A stretch of DNA of 64,000 bases from Pseudoalteromonas phenolica (GTDB taxonomy: Bacteria; Pseudomonadota; Gammaproteobacteria; Enterobacterales; Alteromonadaceae). The notes below the pieces were generated by a model. It worked only from the letters and a program-made list of their open reading frames with translations, was not told the origin of the DNA and ran no database searches. Positions 9,127-19,028 of the stretch are shown here, piece by piece. The translations under genes were made by a program, and so were the position numbers. Where the stretch lies: the NCBI RefSeq assembly GCF_005876835.1, contig NZ_PPSW01000017.1:40372-104371 (forward strand), written 5' to 3'. Positions within the stretch are counted from its first letter, which is position 1. Every line of letters begins with the position of its first letter.

Positions 9127-10514
9127 TATAGTTTGTCCCATAGTTGAAAAGTAAGGTAACTGCGCCAAGGTGCGGCTTTTTCCGAGTCAAAATCAGCGTG
9201 TGCTTTGAGTGCTTTAATCACCCCAAGATCGGTCGCGAGAAATATGTCAGGGTCGCTTAAGCCGCGCATTTTGGCATAATTGGCGGTCCATGGTCCTATG
9301 CCTTTAAGTGCCAACCAATTATCTGGGTTTTGTGCTTCAATAGGCTGAGTTTCAACAAACTGAGCAAACCTTGCTATGGTTTGCTTACGACTTTCGGGCA
9401 TTTTAAAAAATTCAAGGTCGCTTTGAGCTATGGTTTCGGGTGTGGGGAAATACAACACATCCCCACATTGAGCTTCTTGGTCATTGGTTTCTTTTTCGCC
9501 TAAGGTTTCAACCAGTTTAATCACTAAATTTTTGGCAGCAGTCACCGATATTTGCTGGCCTAAAATAGCGCGCATACCCGCTTCAAACACATCCCAAATT
9601 CCGGGTAAGCGTAACCCTGAGCTTATCAGCGTATTTGTGCCAAGTGCGTCAGTGAGATCTTGCTCAATTTGCTCGAGCTCGGCGTCTAAATCAAGCAAAC
9701 GGCGAATATTGCTGACGACAGGTTTGAGAACACGGTTATCTTCAAGGCTGATCTCGACCAAAAATTGATGCTTCTCAGCTTGATGGTGAGCGGTAAATTG
9801 TCCTTTAACACCTTGATAAATGAAGCTGCGGCCATAAAAATTTTCGCCAATCCACTCTAGTCCAGGAATAAGCCTGGCAGATAAAATACGCTGCATCTTT
9901 TGCCAATCAAATGGAGGACGATACGACAGTTTTAAGGTCAGTTTTGCATTATGTTTGCTCGTCTGTTTACGCATTTGGGTCGGGGTGAGTTTAAGTTGTT
10001 GTTTGAAGCAGTCGTTAAAGCGACGAATGCTGTCAAAACCACTGGCGAGCGCAATTTCGGTAATGGGTAAACTGGTTTGGTGCAGTAGCTTTTTGGCAAA
10101 TAAGCACTGTTGATAGAGCGCATAAGCTTTTGGAGAAACGCCTATGTTGTCGTTAAATAGTTTTCGTAAATATCGATCGCTGACGCCCAATCGCGTAGCG
10201 AGCTCAACAATAGAACCCGTTTGTAACGCCCCTTCATCGATTAAGCGAATAGCGCGATTTAAGGTTGCGCCATTACCCTGCCAAGCAGCCGAACTCGGCG
10301 CGCTGTCTGGCCGACAACGTAAACATGGACGATAACCAGCCTCAGCTGCCTGCACTGCGTTATTAAAGTACTCAACGTTTTCTTCTTTTGGTGGCGATGC
10401 AGGGCAAATCGTTCTGCAATAGATACCCGTAGTTTTGACTGCAATGAAGAACTTACCATCAAAGCGGGGATCTCTTGAAAAACGGGCTTTTTGACAGGTT
10501 TCTAGACTGAGCAT
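9126..10514 (-). CDS. Ada-type regulator fused to AlkA DNA glycosylase
   Basis: A protein of 462 residues with three modules. Residues 1-75 match the Ada N-terminal zinc domain with C33, C37, C64 and C67 in the spacing of the methylphosphotriester acceptor site. Residues about 85-185 are an AraC-type double helix-turn-helix. Residues about 195-462 resemble AlkA, with the helix-hairpin-helix [12 protein letters not shown] and the catalytic-type aspartate in FLATDLGV. It should sense methylated phosphate, activate its own promoter and excise alkylated purines. The methyltransferase half normally in Ada is supplied by the overlapping downstream gene. Confidence 0.9.
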   Translation of the reverse strand: MLSLETCQKARFSRDPRFDGKFFIAVKTTGIYCRTICPASPPKEENVEYFNNAVQAAEAGYRPCLRCRPDSAPSSAAWQGNGATLNRAIRLIDEGALQTGSIVELATRLGVSDRYLRKLFNDNIGVSPKAYALYQQCLFAKKLLHQTSLPITEIALASGFDSIRRFNDCFKQQLKLTPTQMRKQTSKHNAKLTLKLSYRPPFDWQKMQRILSARLIPGLEWIGENFYGRSFIYQGVKGQFTAHHQAEKHQFLVEISLEDNRVLKPVVSNIRRLLDLDAELEQIEQDLTDALGTNTLISSGLRLPGIWDVFEAGMRAILGQQISVTAAKNLVIKLVETLGEKETNDQEAQCGDVLYFPTPETIAQSDLEFFKMPESRKQTIARFAQFVETQPIEAQNPDNWLALKGIGPWTANYAKMRGLSDPDIFLATDLGVIKALKAHADFDSEKAAPWRSYLTFQLWDKL

Positions 10515-10665
10515 AGCTGCTCCAAGTAACGATTATTGCAGTCATTATATGTGGATAGTGCCAGACTACTAGCCAAAAACGGCACTGAATGTAAAACCTT
10601 CTTTCACAGGTCATCTAAAATTGCATTGATAGAGTATTGTTTTAGGAAGACTGAAACTGGGTGTT

Positions 10666-11526
10666 GTGAGGTGGCGATTGAACATTATTTATGGTTTGGC
10701 ATTTTTTATATTGGTGTGTTCTCAATACAGTCTGGCTGCTCGGTTAGCCCATACTAAAGTCGACTTCGTTGGCTTGTCTGAGCTCAACGAAGGGCAGCAA
10801 ATTAAAGTGAAAAGCTGGATAAACCATGGCATAGACGCAACCCAAAAAACACTCGGGCCCTTAATACAAAAAAACGTACCAATATATTTGAAACCGCAAT
10901 ACTTTGCTTTTGAAGCCGTACCTTGGGCCGAAGTCATTCGCGGCGAGCAAGATGGTGTTGAGCTTCAATTTAGTCGCTATGCGAGTCTCAAACAATTAAA
11001 AAACGACTGGACGCTGTATCACGAGTTAGCGCATTTATATCACCCGTTATTAAATTACGAAGACTTCTGGTTGAGTGAAGGTTTAGCGACTTTTTTGCAA
11101 AACCAAATCATGAAAGACAGCGGTATTATTACTTATGACAATATGATGATGAGACTAAGAGCTGGGCTTGAGCGCGGACAATCTAACACATATCGTTTAT
11201 CACATCTTCAAGATGCGCGCTTAGCGAGTGTGAGTAGCAATATGTGGCAACTCAAAGCTCAGCAGCGTGTGTATTGGAGTGGTGTGGCATTTTTTTTAGA
11301 AGCGCAATATCAACTCAAATTGCAGCAAGCCAAATATAAAACCATTACTGAGCTTATCCAAGCCTATCAGGCTTGCTGTAAAGTGTCAGAACAGCAATCG
11401 GGTCGTCAATTTTTAACGGAATTAGATAAGCTTTCAAAAACGGCTGTGTTTAATAACTTGTACTTAAAATATAAAAATCGGACTAACTTTCCCAAGTTAA
11501 AACAAAAACATTTCAATGCAATGTAA
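10666..11526 (+). CDS. Secreted gluzincin-like metallopeptidase
   Basis: A protein of 286 residues from a GTG start, with a signal peptide (about 8-25). The zinc motif H119-E120-L-A-H123 is followed by W-L-S-E138-G, the gluzincin pattern in which the second glutamate is the third ligand. The spacing between H123 and E138 is 14 residues, shorter than the 18 of M1 aminopeptidases, and the protein is a catalytic core without the large M1 domains. It is likely an exported peptidase of unknown substrate. The gene is divergent from the alkylation operon and stands alone. Confidence 0.7.
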   Translation: MRWRLNIIYGLAFFILVCSQYSLAARLAHTKVDFVGLSELNEGQQIKVKSWINHGIDATQKTLGPLIQKNVPIYLKPQYFAFEAVPWAEVIRGEQDGVELQFSRYASLKQLKNDWTLYHELAHLYHPLLNYEDFWLSEGLATFLQNQIMKDSGIITYDNMMMRLRAGLERGQSNTYRLSHLQDARLASVSSNMWQLKAQQRVYWSGVAFFLEAQYQLKLQQAKYKTITELIQAYQACCKVSEQQSGRQFLTELDKLSKTAVFNNLYLKYKNRTNFPKLKQKHFNAM

Positions 11527-11537
11527 TACCAATCCTA

Positions 11538-11727
11538 ATGTCGGTACGAAGAGGATCTGAACAATGGGGACTTTATAAAGAGTCGCAAACCGGCATACGA
11601 AGTCGAGTATATGATGTCGTTATTCCTGATTATTTAACAGCCTCAGAACTAAGAAGGCTATCTTGATGATATTTATCATGAATATTCAAGTGAACGATAT
11701 CCATTTGTTGAACAACTCAATGTTTAA
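11538..11727 (+). pseudogene. Frameshifted small gene, DUF7661-like
   Basis: From the ATG at 11538 a frame reads 42 residues (including WGLYKESQTG and VYDVVIPDYLTASELRRL) to a TGA at 11664. A one-base shift at about 11661-11665 continues the same protein sense as DDIYHEYSSERYPFVEQLNV and a stop at 11725-11727. The joined sequence resembles a family of short proteins (about 70-75 residues) that I recall as DUF7661; an N-terminal piece also seems missing. It fills most of the gap between the peptidase and acyl-CoA synthetase genes. A sequencing error is an alternative explanation. Confidence 0.55.
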
Positions 11728-11838
11728 TTAGGGTAAATCGACTAAAGTCTAGTGTCCTTTAACGTCAGCGTAAACTAGCGTGAGAGTGCAAAGACCATAA
11801 ATTAACCAAGGTTATTTGGCGAAATTAAAGGCACTATT

Positions 11839-13737
11839 ATGACAACAACAAACAAAAACTATCAGTCTTACTATCAAGACTTTCAACAGGATCCAGAAGC
11901 ATTTTGGCTTAAGCAGGTACAAAAGCTGAACTGGCACACACAGCCGACTCAAGGTGTCAGCCAATGCTATGAGCAACTTGATCATTGGTTTGCAGATGGT
12001 GAGCTGAACACCTGCTATTTGGCACTCGATCATCATATTGAACAGGGACGAGGTGAGCAGTTGGCGCTTATTTATGACTCACCAGTCACTGAGCAAAAAC
12101 GAACTTACACTTATAAGCAACTTCATGCAGCGGTTAGTTTGTTTGCTGGTGGCTTAAAAAACTTAGGGGTAGAAGCGGGCGATCGCGTGGTGATTTACAT
12201 GCCGATGATCCCTGAGGCGTCTATTGCTATGCTGGCCTGTGCCCGAATTGGCGCCGTTCACTCAGTGGTTTTCGGTGGCTTTGCCCCGCGAGAACTTGCT
12301 ATGCGCATTGATGATGCCAAACCTAAACTGGTGCTTACTGCATCATGCGGTGTTGAGCCTAGCCGCATAATTGAATACAAGCCTATGCTGGACGAAGCAC
12401 TCGAGCTTGCAGAACACAAAGTTGATCATTGCGTGGTCTTTCAACGACCACAAGCTCAAGCGCAGTTACAAGATGAGCGAGATTTAGATTGGCTAGCCGT
12501 TCTTGAAAAAGCGTATCCAACAGATGCTTTACCACTCCCTGCAACTCACCCGCTTTATATTCTTTATACTTCTGGCACCACAGGTACTCCGAAAGGCGTT
12601 TTGCGCGAACAGGGTGGTCATGCGGTAGCACTTAATTACAGCATGCAAACCGTTTATGGCATGCAGCCTGGGCAAGTATTTTGGGCAGCTTCGGACATAG
12701 GTTGGGTCGTCGGCCACTCATATATTGTTTATGGGCCGTTAATTTATGGCTGCACCACGGTTTTATACGAAGGCAAGCCCGTATTTACACCAGACGCTGG
12801 TGCATTTTGGCGAGTAGTAGAAGAGTATAAAGTGAATGCGTTGTTTAGTGCGCCAACGGCTTTCAGAGCGATTAAAAAGCAAGATCCTGAAGCCGAGTTA
12901 TTAGCAAAATACGATGTGTCTAGTTTACAAAGGTTGTTCTTAGCAGGCGAACGGCTAGACCCGGCGACTTATGAATGGCTGCAAGATAAAACAAGCTTAC
13001 CAGTGATTGATCACTGGTGGCAAACGGAAACAGGGTGGGCAATTGCTTGTAACCCAGTGGGTATTGAGCAACTTCCAACCAAAGCGGGCAGTGCTACGGT
13101 ACCCACACCTGGTTATCAGGTTCACATTCTTGATGTAGATGGCAACCAATGTGAAGCGAATGAACAAGGTGTGGTTGCGTTGAAATTACCACTACCACCA
13201 GGGTGTCTTACCACAATTTGGGGCAATGCCGATCGTTTTAAGCAAAGTTATCTGTCTCAATACAAAGGCTATTATTTATCGGGTGATGGCGGCTACATCG
13301 ACGAAGATGGCTACTTGTTTATCATGGGTCGAACCGATGACGTGATTAATGTGGCGGGCCACCGTTTATCAACCGGAGAAATGGAAGAAGTGGTTGCGGC
13401 GCACCCAAGTGTGGCTGAGTGCGCGGTGTTTGCAAGCAAAGATACCCTAAAAGGGCAAGTACCCGTTGCTATGGTGGTAACGAAAGAAGGCTGTACCAAG
13501 CAAGACGATGAAATTGCCGCTGAAATTCGTACCTCTATTCGTGCTCAAATTGGTGCTATTGCGTGTTTGCAAACCATTCAAGTTGTAGAGCGATTACCTA
13601 AAACTCGTTCTGGCAAGATACTGCGCAAAAACCTACGACAGTTAGTCGATGGTGAGCAAATACAAGTTCCTTCGACAATTGAAGACCCTTCAGTGATTGA
13701 AGAGATACAAGCTCAGTGGCTTTCTCTAAATAGTTAA
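11839..13737 (+). CDS. prpE: PrpE-like propionyl/acetyl-CoA synthetase
   Basis: A 632-residue enzyme of the acyl-adenylate superfamily that makes acyl-CoA from a short carboxylate, ATP and CoA. The AMP-binding P-loop YTSGTTGTPKG, the WWQTETGW motif, the SGDGGY/DGY hinge region and the C-terminal catalytic lysine in KTRSGKILRK are all present. The pattern ASDIGWVVGHSYIVYGPL is characteristic of the acetyl/propionyl-CoA synthetase group, and the length fits PrpE better than Acs (about 650). No prp genes are adjacent, so propionate preference is by family resemblance. Confidence 0.8.
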   Translation: MTTTNKNYQSYYQDFQQDPEAFWLKQVQKLNWHTQPTQGVSQCYEQLDHWFADGELNTCYLALDHHIEQGRGEQLALIYDSPVTEQKRTYTYKQLHAAVSLFAGGLKNLGVEAGDRVVIYMPMIPEASIAMLACARIGAVHSVVFGGFAPRELAMRIDDAKPKLVLTASCGVEPSRIIEYKPMLDEALELAEHKVDHCVVFQRPQAQAQLQDERDLDWLAVLEKAYPTDALPLPATHPLYILYTSGTTGTPKGVLREQGGHAVALNYSMQTVYGMQPGQVFWAASDIGWVVGHSYIVYGPLIYGCTTVLYEGKPVFTPDAGAFWRVVEEYKVNALFSAPTAFRAIKKQDPEAELLAKYDVSSLQRLFLAGERLDPATYEWLQDKTSLPVIDHWWQTETGWAIACNPVGIEQLPTKAGSATVPTPGYQVHILDVDGNQCEANEQGVVALKLPLPPGCLTTIWGNADRFKQSYLSQYKGYYLSGDGGYIDEDGYLFIMGRTDDVINVAGHRLSTGEMEEVVAAHPSVAECAVFASKDTLKGQVPVAMVVTKEGCTKQDDEIAAEIRTSIRAQIGAIACLQTIQVVERLPKTRSGKILRKNLRQLVDGEQIQVPSTIEDPSVIEEIQAQWLSLNS

Positions 13738-13758
13738 CTTGCCAAATTTTTTTGAAAA

Positions 13759-13783
13759 GGAGGTTTTAATAACCTCCGTTTTT
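13759..13783 (+). terminator. Rho-independent terminator after prpE-like gene
   Basis: GGAGGTT at 13759-13765 pairs with AACCTCC at 13771-13777 across a five-base loop, followed by GTTTTTG. It stands 22 bp after the stop. Confidence 0.8.
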
Positions 13784-13840
13784 GCGCCCACTTAGATCAT
13801 GGTCAATACTTAGTCAAAATAAAATTCGTGCTTGTTGACT

Positions 13841-15466
13841 ATGATAAATACATTAACCGTTCAATCTAGACTCATTTTACTCGCATGTATGCCTATTATT
13901 TTGTTTATAGGTGCGACGATTTTTACTTTAAAAGAAGTCAAAATTATCGTTCATGATTTGGATGAGTTATACGACCTTCGTGTCATCCCTATGCAAGAAA
14001 TCAAAGTCGTGTCAGACGATTATGCCGTCATTATCGTCGACACATTTCACAAGCTCAGAGGTGAGGTAGTCACTAAAGAGCAAGCCATAGCTGATATTTT
14101 AAAAGCACAAGAGGTAGCCCGAAAAAACTGGCAGCTTTATCTAAAAAATGTGACGGGTGCAGAAGAAAAAAAGCTTATTAGTTTAGCAGAGCAGCGTCGT
14201 GGAGAAGTGGATCACCTGATTGAGCAATATTTATCAGAGATAAGAAACAATACTTTTAGCTCAAAAGATTATTCATTGTTTATAAAAAAACTTTATAGCA
14301 CCTTTGACCCGCTTAGTGAGAGTTTTAATGACTTAATTAACTATCAAGTAAAGCAAGCTCAACTGCTAAAAATCGAAGGTGATAATGAAGCTGAGAAGGT
14401 CGAGTTTTCACTTATTGCTTTGTCTGTAGTTATTGTATTTGCCATGTTGTCAGTAGGCTTCCTAATCTATCAAAGTATCAATGCGCCTTTAACAAAAATG
14501 GCTCAAACCATAGAGCAAGTTGTTAGAGATACAGATTTAACGTTACGTGTTGAAGAAAGTGGCAATGATGAGTTTAGTAAAATAGCGACTGACTTTAATA
14601 TGATGATGGATAAATTTCATGCCATGTTAAATCAAATCTCATCGGCCATTGAATCCTTGTCCGGCTTATCTGGTCAAGTCGCTAAATCTGGTGAGCAAAT
14701 GGCATCTTCGGCTTTAGAGCAAGAGCAGCAAACCGCAATGATTGCACAAGCAATTACTGAAATGAGTTCAGCCATTGCTGAAGTATCAGAAAGTGCATCG
14801 CGTACCGCAACACATGCTGAAGATGCTGAAAATTTATCAATTGAAGGGCAAAAAACCATTGAAGAGAGTATTGGTGCAATTCATGAGCTCGCTGAGTTAG
14901 TGGTAAATAATGCTCAGCTAATTAATGAATTAAACAATCAAACTACCGAAATCAATCAAGTTGTGATGATGATCCAAGGCGTTGCTGAACAAACAAATTT
15001 ATTAGCCCTCAATGCAGCCATTGAAGCTGCGAGAGCGGGAGATTCAGGACGAGGTTTTGCGGTTGTTGCAGATGAAGTGAGAACGCTGGCACATAACACT
15101 CAAAAGGCCACTGAGAATATTAAAGAGATGATCAGTAAGCTGCAAACTCAAGCTAATCATGCGGTTTCAGCAATGTCTGATGCTGAGAATAGGGCTTCAA
15201 AAAGTGTAGAAATGGCTGAACATTCTTCTCTAAAAATTCAAGCAATTAGTAGCTCTGTGAGTGAAATTGCATCGATGAATATTCAAGTGTCAACGGCCAC
15301 GGAAGAACAAACCTCTGTTACGAGCGAAATGTCTAATTCTATTGAAGTTTTTAATTTAAGTATTAATGAAATCTCAATGAGTGCTCAAAATAACTCAGTT
15401 TCAGGTGAAGAGTTGTCAGATATGGCAGAGCAATTAAAGCAAGAAATAAAACAATTTAAAGTTTAA
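13841..15466 (+). CDS. Methyl-accepting chemotaxis protein
   Basis: A transmembrane chemoreceptor of about 541 residues. I start at the ATG at 13841. It has an N-terminal helix (about 8-28), a periplasmic four-helix-bundle ligand domain of about 155 residues, a second helix (about 187-210), a HAMP segment and a long cytoplasmic coiled coil. The signalling tip carries the conserved [18 protein letters not shown] and [12 protein letters not shown]. It should pass a chemical signal to CheA/CheW encoded elsewhere; there is no C-terminal CheR pentapeptide. The ligand cannot be read from sequence. Confidence 0.92.
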   Translation: MINTLTVQSRLILLACMPIILFIGATIFTLKEVKIIVHDLDELYDLRVIPMQEIKVVSDDYAVIIVDTFHKLRGEVVTKEQAIADILKAQEVARKNWQLYLKNVTGAEEKKLISLAEQRRGEVDHLIEQYLSEIRNNTFSSKDYSLFIKKLYSTFDPLSESFNDLINYQVKQAQLLKIEGDNEAEKVEFSLIALSVVIVFAMLSVGFLIYQSINAPLTKMAQTIEQVVRDTDLTLRVEESGNDEFSKIATDFNMMMDKFHAMLNQISSAIESLSGLSGQVAKSGEQMASSALEQEQQTAMIAQAITEMSSAIAEVSESASRTATHAEDAENLSIEGQKTIEESIGAIHELAELVVNNAQLINELNNQTTEINQVVMMIQGVAEQTNLLALNAAIEAARAGDSGRGFAVVADEVRTLAHNTQKATENIKEMISKLQTQANHAVSAMSDAENRASKSVEMAEHSSLKIQAISSSVSEIASMNIQVSTATEEQTSVTSEMSNSIEVFNLSINEISMSAQNNSVSGEELSDMAEQLKQEIKQFKV

Positions 15467-15656
15467 AAGCATAGATTTTAGTGTCACGGCAAAAAACAGA
15501 ATATAAAAGTTTGCAACAGGAAAGTTATTGCCTCTACATGACGACTTGAGTTCGTTTTTCAGTGCTTTGTTGATGATTTTAAATGGTACAAAGTTTGCTA
15601 ACTTTATCTGAGTACTCATTTTTAAATTCAGTCTTACGCTCAGATTAGGGATAGCA

Positions 15657-16319
15657 ATGAAAATTCATACTAGTATGTATACCGCTCAAAGCTTTAATAA
15701 AGCGCATTCAGCCTTACAAAAAGACAGTCCTGATAAGCATGACTCGTTTGCTAGTCAGTTAAATAATTTAAATAAAGCTGAAGAATATCAACCACAATCT
15801 GCCGTTGCTCTCTTAACAAAAAATCTACCCTTGTCGGAACAAGCAAAAGAGCTCTATCATATAGCCAAAGACAAAGCCTCTGAGCGAGTTGATGATACGT
15901 TAAGCGACAGAGAGCGCTCTATCGAAACTTATAAAGAAACCATGATAGAGATAATGGAAATGCCAATTGATGTAGAAATATTACCTTCAGAAATCAATGA
16001 GGCACTTATCTTCAATAACTTAGGTATAAATTATCTTGATTACAAAGAGCTAAAAGTGCGCATAGAAATGCTTTCGTTGACAGATCAAGATATAGATGAA
16101 GACTCAGCATTGCATCGCTCTGATAAAGAGAAGTTAAGAAATATGACCGCTGATTTAAGCGCGCAACTACAACTGCAAATTGATGATTTATTGGCTGGCA
16201 AAGATAAGCCAGATGAAGAAAACCAGCGGCTCAATTTTAGTAACCAAATCAATACGCAATTTGAAGATCTCGGTCTGAATGATGTTGATAAATTTGATTT
16301 GCTAAAAAGAATGGTGTGA
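15657..16319 (+). CDS. Hypothetical protein
   Basis: A protein of 220 residues that I do not recognise. It is charged, largely helical in appearance, has no signal peptide or membrane segment, and has several acidic runs (DDTLSDRERS, DQDIDEDSA). AGGGATAG before the ATG is an acceptable ribosome site. It stands alone, followed by a strong stem-loop. The N-terminal part is rich in Ser, Gln and Asn, as in some flagellar or adaptor proteins, but I would not assign a role. Confidence 0.65.
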   Translation: MKIHTSMYTAQSFNKAHSALQKDSPDKHDSFASQLNNLNKAEEYQPQSAVALLTKNLPLSEQAKELYHIAKDKASERVDDTLSDRERSIETYKETMIEIMEMPIDVEILPSEINEALIFNNLGINYLDYKELKVRIEMLSLTDQDIDEDSALHRSDKEKLRNMTADLSAQLQLQIDDLLAGKDKPDEENQRLNFSNQINTQFEDLGLNDVDKFDLLKRMV

Positions 16320-16320
16320 T

Positions 16321-16374
16321 ATGTGAGTGCTTCAAGCTGAGCGGCTAAAAGCACTCACATATTAATTTTGCTTT
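16321..16374. terminator. Bidirectional terminator between convergent genes
   Basis: A perfect 12-bp stem: ATGTGAGTGCTT at 16321-16332 pairs with AAGCACTCACAT at 16349-16360, loop of 16. T-rich sequence follows on the plus strand. It lies between the hypothetical gene and sodA, which converge. Confidence 0.8.
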
Positions 16375-16378
16375 TTTA

Positions 16379-16987
16379 TTAAACCGCAGCTAAGTATCTG
16401 CGCTCCACATCAGCCCAATTAATGACATTAAAAAAGGCATTAATATACTCTGGGCGGCGATTTTGATACTTCAAGTAGTATGCATGTTCCCATACATCTA
16501 AGCCTAAAATAGGCACTTGATTATCCATTAGTGGGCTGTCTTGATTGAGTGAACTGGTTACTTGTAGCTCACCTTGCTCGTTCACAACTAGCCAAGCCCA
16601 GCCGCTACCGAAACGTGTGAGTGCTGCTTTGATGAAAAGTTCTTTGAAAGTGTCAAAGTTGCCAAATGTTCTATTGATATCATCAGCCAGTTTGCCTTCA
16701 TGTAACTGTCCACCGTTCTCAGACATCACTTCCCAAAATAGACTGTGATTATGATGCCCACCAACATGGTCTCTCACTGCACCTTGAAGAGAGCTTGGTA
16801 GGGTTTGGATATTTCTTAATAACCATTCGTCACTCCTATCTGCAAATTCAGTGCCTGAAAGCGCTTCGTTTGCTTTATTTACATAGGTTTGATGATGCAG
16901 GGTATGGTGAATTTCCATGGTTTTTGTATCGATATGTGGCTCTAATGCGTCATATTGATAATTTAGTTTTGGTAGTGTGAATGGCAT
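16379..16987 (-). CDS. sodA: Superoxide dismutase, Mn type
   Basis: A cytoplasmic enzyme of 202 residues that converts superoxide to peroxide and oxygen. Metal ligands are visible in the [10 protein letters not shown] helix, in [10 protein letters not shown], and in [10 protein letters not shown]. The segments [16 protein letters not shown] and NQDSPLM resemble E. coli SodA rather than the iron enzyme SodB, so Mn is the likely metal, though cambialistic members exist. AAGGAG precedes the ATG. It follows an unknown gene by 31 bp, and both probably answer to a Fur-like site upstream of that gene. Confidence 0.9.
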   Translation of the reverse strand: MPFTLPKLNYQYDALEPHIDTKTMEIHHTLHHQTYVNKANEALSGTEFADRSDEWLLRNIQTLPSSLQGAVRDHVGGHHNHSLFWEVMSENGGQLHEGKLADDINRTFGNFDTFKELFIKAALTRFGSGWAWLVVNEQGELQVTSSLNQDSPLMDNQVPILGLDVWEHAYYLKYQNRRPEYINAFFNVINWADVERRYLAAV

Positions 16988-17018
16988 TAAGCACTCCTTC
17001 GGTTTTGATAGATATAAA

Positions 17019-17513
17019 TTAGTGATAAGTCAGCGATGTGACGGAATAGGGTTCAGAGATTTTATCTAGCTTGTTCAGTAAATTTGGTGATTGAGCAAGA
17101 TGCTTACGGATTGCAAATGAATGATGCTGTAGCTGAGACAAATGTTTTGAAAATAAATAGTGGTTTTCGTCTTGAGTAGTATTCAGTAAGCAGTGTCCAC
17201 AATCACACACTACGTTATAGCCCTCAACTAAGAAGTCACAAGCAATTTCATGTTTTCCTTGGGCCATAGAAGAGTCGACTAAATTCAGGTATGACACAAC
17301 AAGTGCTGGTACAAATTGATCAATCACCCAAGATGTAGGTGGCGGTGTATTTGAAGTTATGAAACCACCAATATCAGCTAAGTGTTCTAAGCTATCTTGG
17401 TATAATTTGTCCGCAGTAATATAGCGATTGTTTTCGAATGCGTTGTTACCTTCGCATATTGTATTTTGCCAAGTGAGCATAGCCTGTTGGATCAGCGTGT
17501 TATTGGTATCCAT
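17019..17513 (-). CDS. Hypothetical protein upstream of sodA
   Basis: I start at the ATG at 17513, giving 164 residues; a longer in-frame version would run through a Fur-box-like operator at 17537-17555. The product is soluble and helical, with TPR-like periodicity ([30 protein letters not shown]) and a CDCGHC cluster. A gene of unknown function between a Fur site and Mn-sod is also described in Pseudomonas (fumC-orfX-sodM), but I cannot say whether the proteins are related. It is likely expressed with sodA under iron limitation. Confidence 0.65.
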   Translation of the reverse strand: MDTNNTLIQQAMLTWQNTICEGNNAFENNRYITADKLYQDSLEHLADIGGFITSNTPPPTSWVIDQFVPALVVSYLNLVDSSMAQGKHEIACDFLVEGYNVVCDCGHCLLNTTQDENHYLFSKHLSQLQHHSFAIRKHLAQSPNLLNKLDKISEPYSVTSLTYH

Positions 17514-17536
17514 AAGTAAATATATAAAATACAATT

Positions 17537-17555
17537 GAAAATGATTGTTATTTAT
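17537..17555 (-). promoter_or_regulatory. Fur-box-like operator
   Basis: On the minus strand, AACAATCATTTTC matches 10 of the last 13 positions of the consensus GATAATGATAATCATTATC, and about 13 of 19 over the full site. It lies 24-42 bp upstream of the chosen ATG at 17513, where an operator would be expected. The region between this and the divergent gene at 17688 is AT-rich. Confidence 0.55.
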
Positions 17556-17687
17556 ATTTGATCTTTTCAGCTTTATTGTCAAAGTGAAATTACTTATAGG
17601 GCATAAATTTATATTTAATAACTTGAATTAAAGGAGGGAGATCACAATTAAGTTGATTATGTATTAATCAACTTTTAGGTAGTTAAA

Positions 17688-17915
17688 ATGGATTTTTTAA
17701 CCATTGGGTTAGGAGTTTTAATTATTTTACTGTTTGTTTTTTTGGGAAGAAGAGCGACAATATGGGCTAAGAAAATGCCTAAAGGCGCCTATTTATTTAT
17801 GGCACTCATGCCGCTGATTTCATTGTTTCCAATTCCACCACCGGCATTTAAAAACGTGGCTAAAGCAAAGCAAGAGCAACCCAAACGTAAAGAAGATAAC
17901 GGCGATGATAAATAG
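17688..17915 (+). CDS. Small membrane protein
   Basis: A product of 75 residues with two likely transmembrane segments (about 4-20 and 34-49) joined by a basic loop, and a very charged, lysine-rich C-terminal tail ending in DNGDDK. Not a family I know. It is divergent from the sodA operon and has an AGG-containing leader before the ATG. It could be a small stress or transporter-associated protein; nothing in the sequence decides. Confidence 0.55.
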   Translation: MDFLTIGLGVLIILLFVFLGRRATIWAKKMPKGAYLFMALMPLISLFPIPPPAFKNVAKAKQEQPKRKEDNGDDK

Positions 17916-17996
17916 CAGAGTAAGGTTCATTTGCATTATTTTAGTGTCATCAGCCTTGCCGCTAGCTCTGAGAGCATAACCCTAATTAACAGCCTA

Positions 17997-18758
17997 TTAG
18001 ACGAGGTTCAGAGGCTTAAACGAACCTTGTTGTTTAATAGATGACAGGGTATTTTCTAAGTGGGCGAGCATATTATCGTAAACAAAATTACCCATTGAAA
18101 TACGTTTCACACCGAGTTGTTGCAGTAGGCCAAAGCTGGCTAGTTCTGGCATACACATTATATTGAGTGGCAAATTGCAGTGCGCTACGAGTTTTCTTAT
18201 ATCGTCAAGCGCGGTTAAACAAGGTAAGAAGATACCATCGGCCCCTGCGTCTTCGTACAGGCTAATTCTCTCTATTGTTTCGGGTAAAGCGGTGGCTGCA
18301 TCTACAATATAAGTATCTGAGCGGACGTTTATAAACATTTCAATTTTAGCGTTATTCAAATGTGCTTTAATTTGCGACAGTTTCTCACTGAAATCATGTT
18401 TACCGACTAAAGATCTGCGGCCATTGATTAATTGGCTGTCTTCGATATTAATACCCACCACTCCTAACTTTGCCAGTTTTGCAATGTTATCTACAATCTC
18501 TTGTGGCGTGTCAGCATAACCAGCTTCTATATCCACACTAAGTGGTAATGTGGTCACTTCTGATATTTGCTTTACGACCGCTAATAATTTTTCATAACAG
18601 ATGTTGTGACCATCGGTTTTTCCTAGTGACGTCGCAATAGCTGCACTTGATGTGCCGATTGCCAGATAGCCAAGTTTGTCGGCAATGATAGCGCTCGCTG
18701 CATCCCATACATTACAAAGAATAAGAGGCGTCTCTTGGTGATGTAATTCTTTAAACAT
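17997..18758 (-). CDS. Isocitrate lyase/PEP-mutase family protein
   Basis: A TIM-barrel enzyme of 253 residues in the isocitrate lyase/phosphoenolpyruvate mutase superfamily. Visible signatures are GTSSAAIATSLG near the N-terminus, the metal-binding DIEAGYAD, the INIEDS strand and VNVRSDTY-like IMFINVRSDTY. The superfamily makes or breaks C-C or C-P bonds next to a carboxylate. The KKCGH lyase signature of isocitrate and methylisocitrate lyases is not seen, so this is the general PEP-mutase-like group with unknown substrate. It is monocistronic. Confidence 0.8.
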   Translation of the reverse strand: MFKELHHQETPLILCNVWDAASAIIADKLGYLAIGTSSAAIATSLGKTDGHNICYEKLLAVVKQISEVTTLPLSVDIEAGYADTPQEIVDNIAKLAKLGVVGINIEDSQLINGRRSLVGKHDFSEKLSQIKAHLNNAKIEMFINVRSDTYIVDAATALPETIERISLYEDAGADGIFLPCLTALDDIRKLVAHCNLPLNIMCMPELASFGLLQQLGVKRISMGNFVYDNMLAHLENTLSSIKQQGSFKPLNLV

Positions 18759-18856
18759 AATACGTTCCTAGTGTGGCTTTAGTTAACGAGGTAAATATTA
18801 AATTTAACGATATATTTTTACTCGACAGTTTCGGAACTGAATGTTCGCATTATTTT

Positions 18857-18905
18857 TTCAGCTTTCAGCTTTCAGCTTTCAGCTTTCAGCTTTCAGCTTT
18901 CAGCT
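18857..18905. repeat. Tandem repeat, 7 copies of TTCAGCT
   Basis: Seven uninterrupted copies of the heptamer TTCAGCT span 49 bp. The tract lies in the intergenic region between the PEP-mutase-family gene and the small ORF/VOC gene. Units of seven are not multiples of three, so slippage would shift any frame, but I see no real gene across it. Confidence 0.95.
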
Positions 18906-19028
18906 TTTTATCCATCAATTTTTTCAATCATACCAATCGGAAAATTTACACTTTACCTCAAGTTAACTTGAGCTTTTAAAGTGGCTTCATCAAATCAACA
19001 GATAAAAAAATATCAAAGGATGAAGACA

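Noticed and set aside
10536..10757. 73-residue frame overlapping the start of the metallopeptidase gene
   Set aside because: It overlaps the signal peptide in another frame and has no clear start site; a shadow.
18857..18905. Heptamer tract as a CRISPR
   Set aside because: Units are 7 bp with no spacers.
18773..18979. Open frame running through the heptamer repeat
   Set aside because: The frame exists mainly because the repeat lacks stops. It has no ribosome site and translates to low-complexity sequence.
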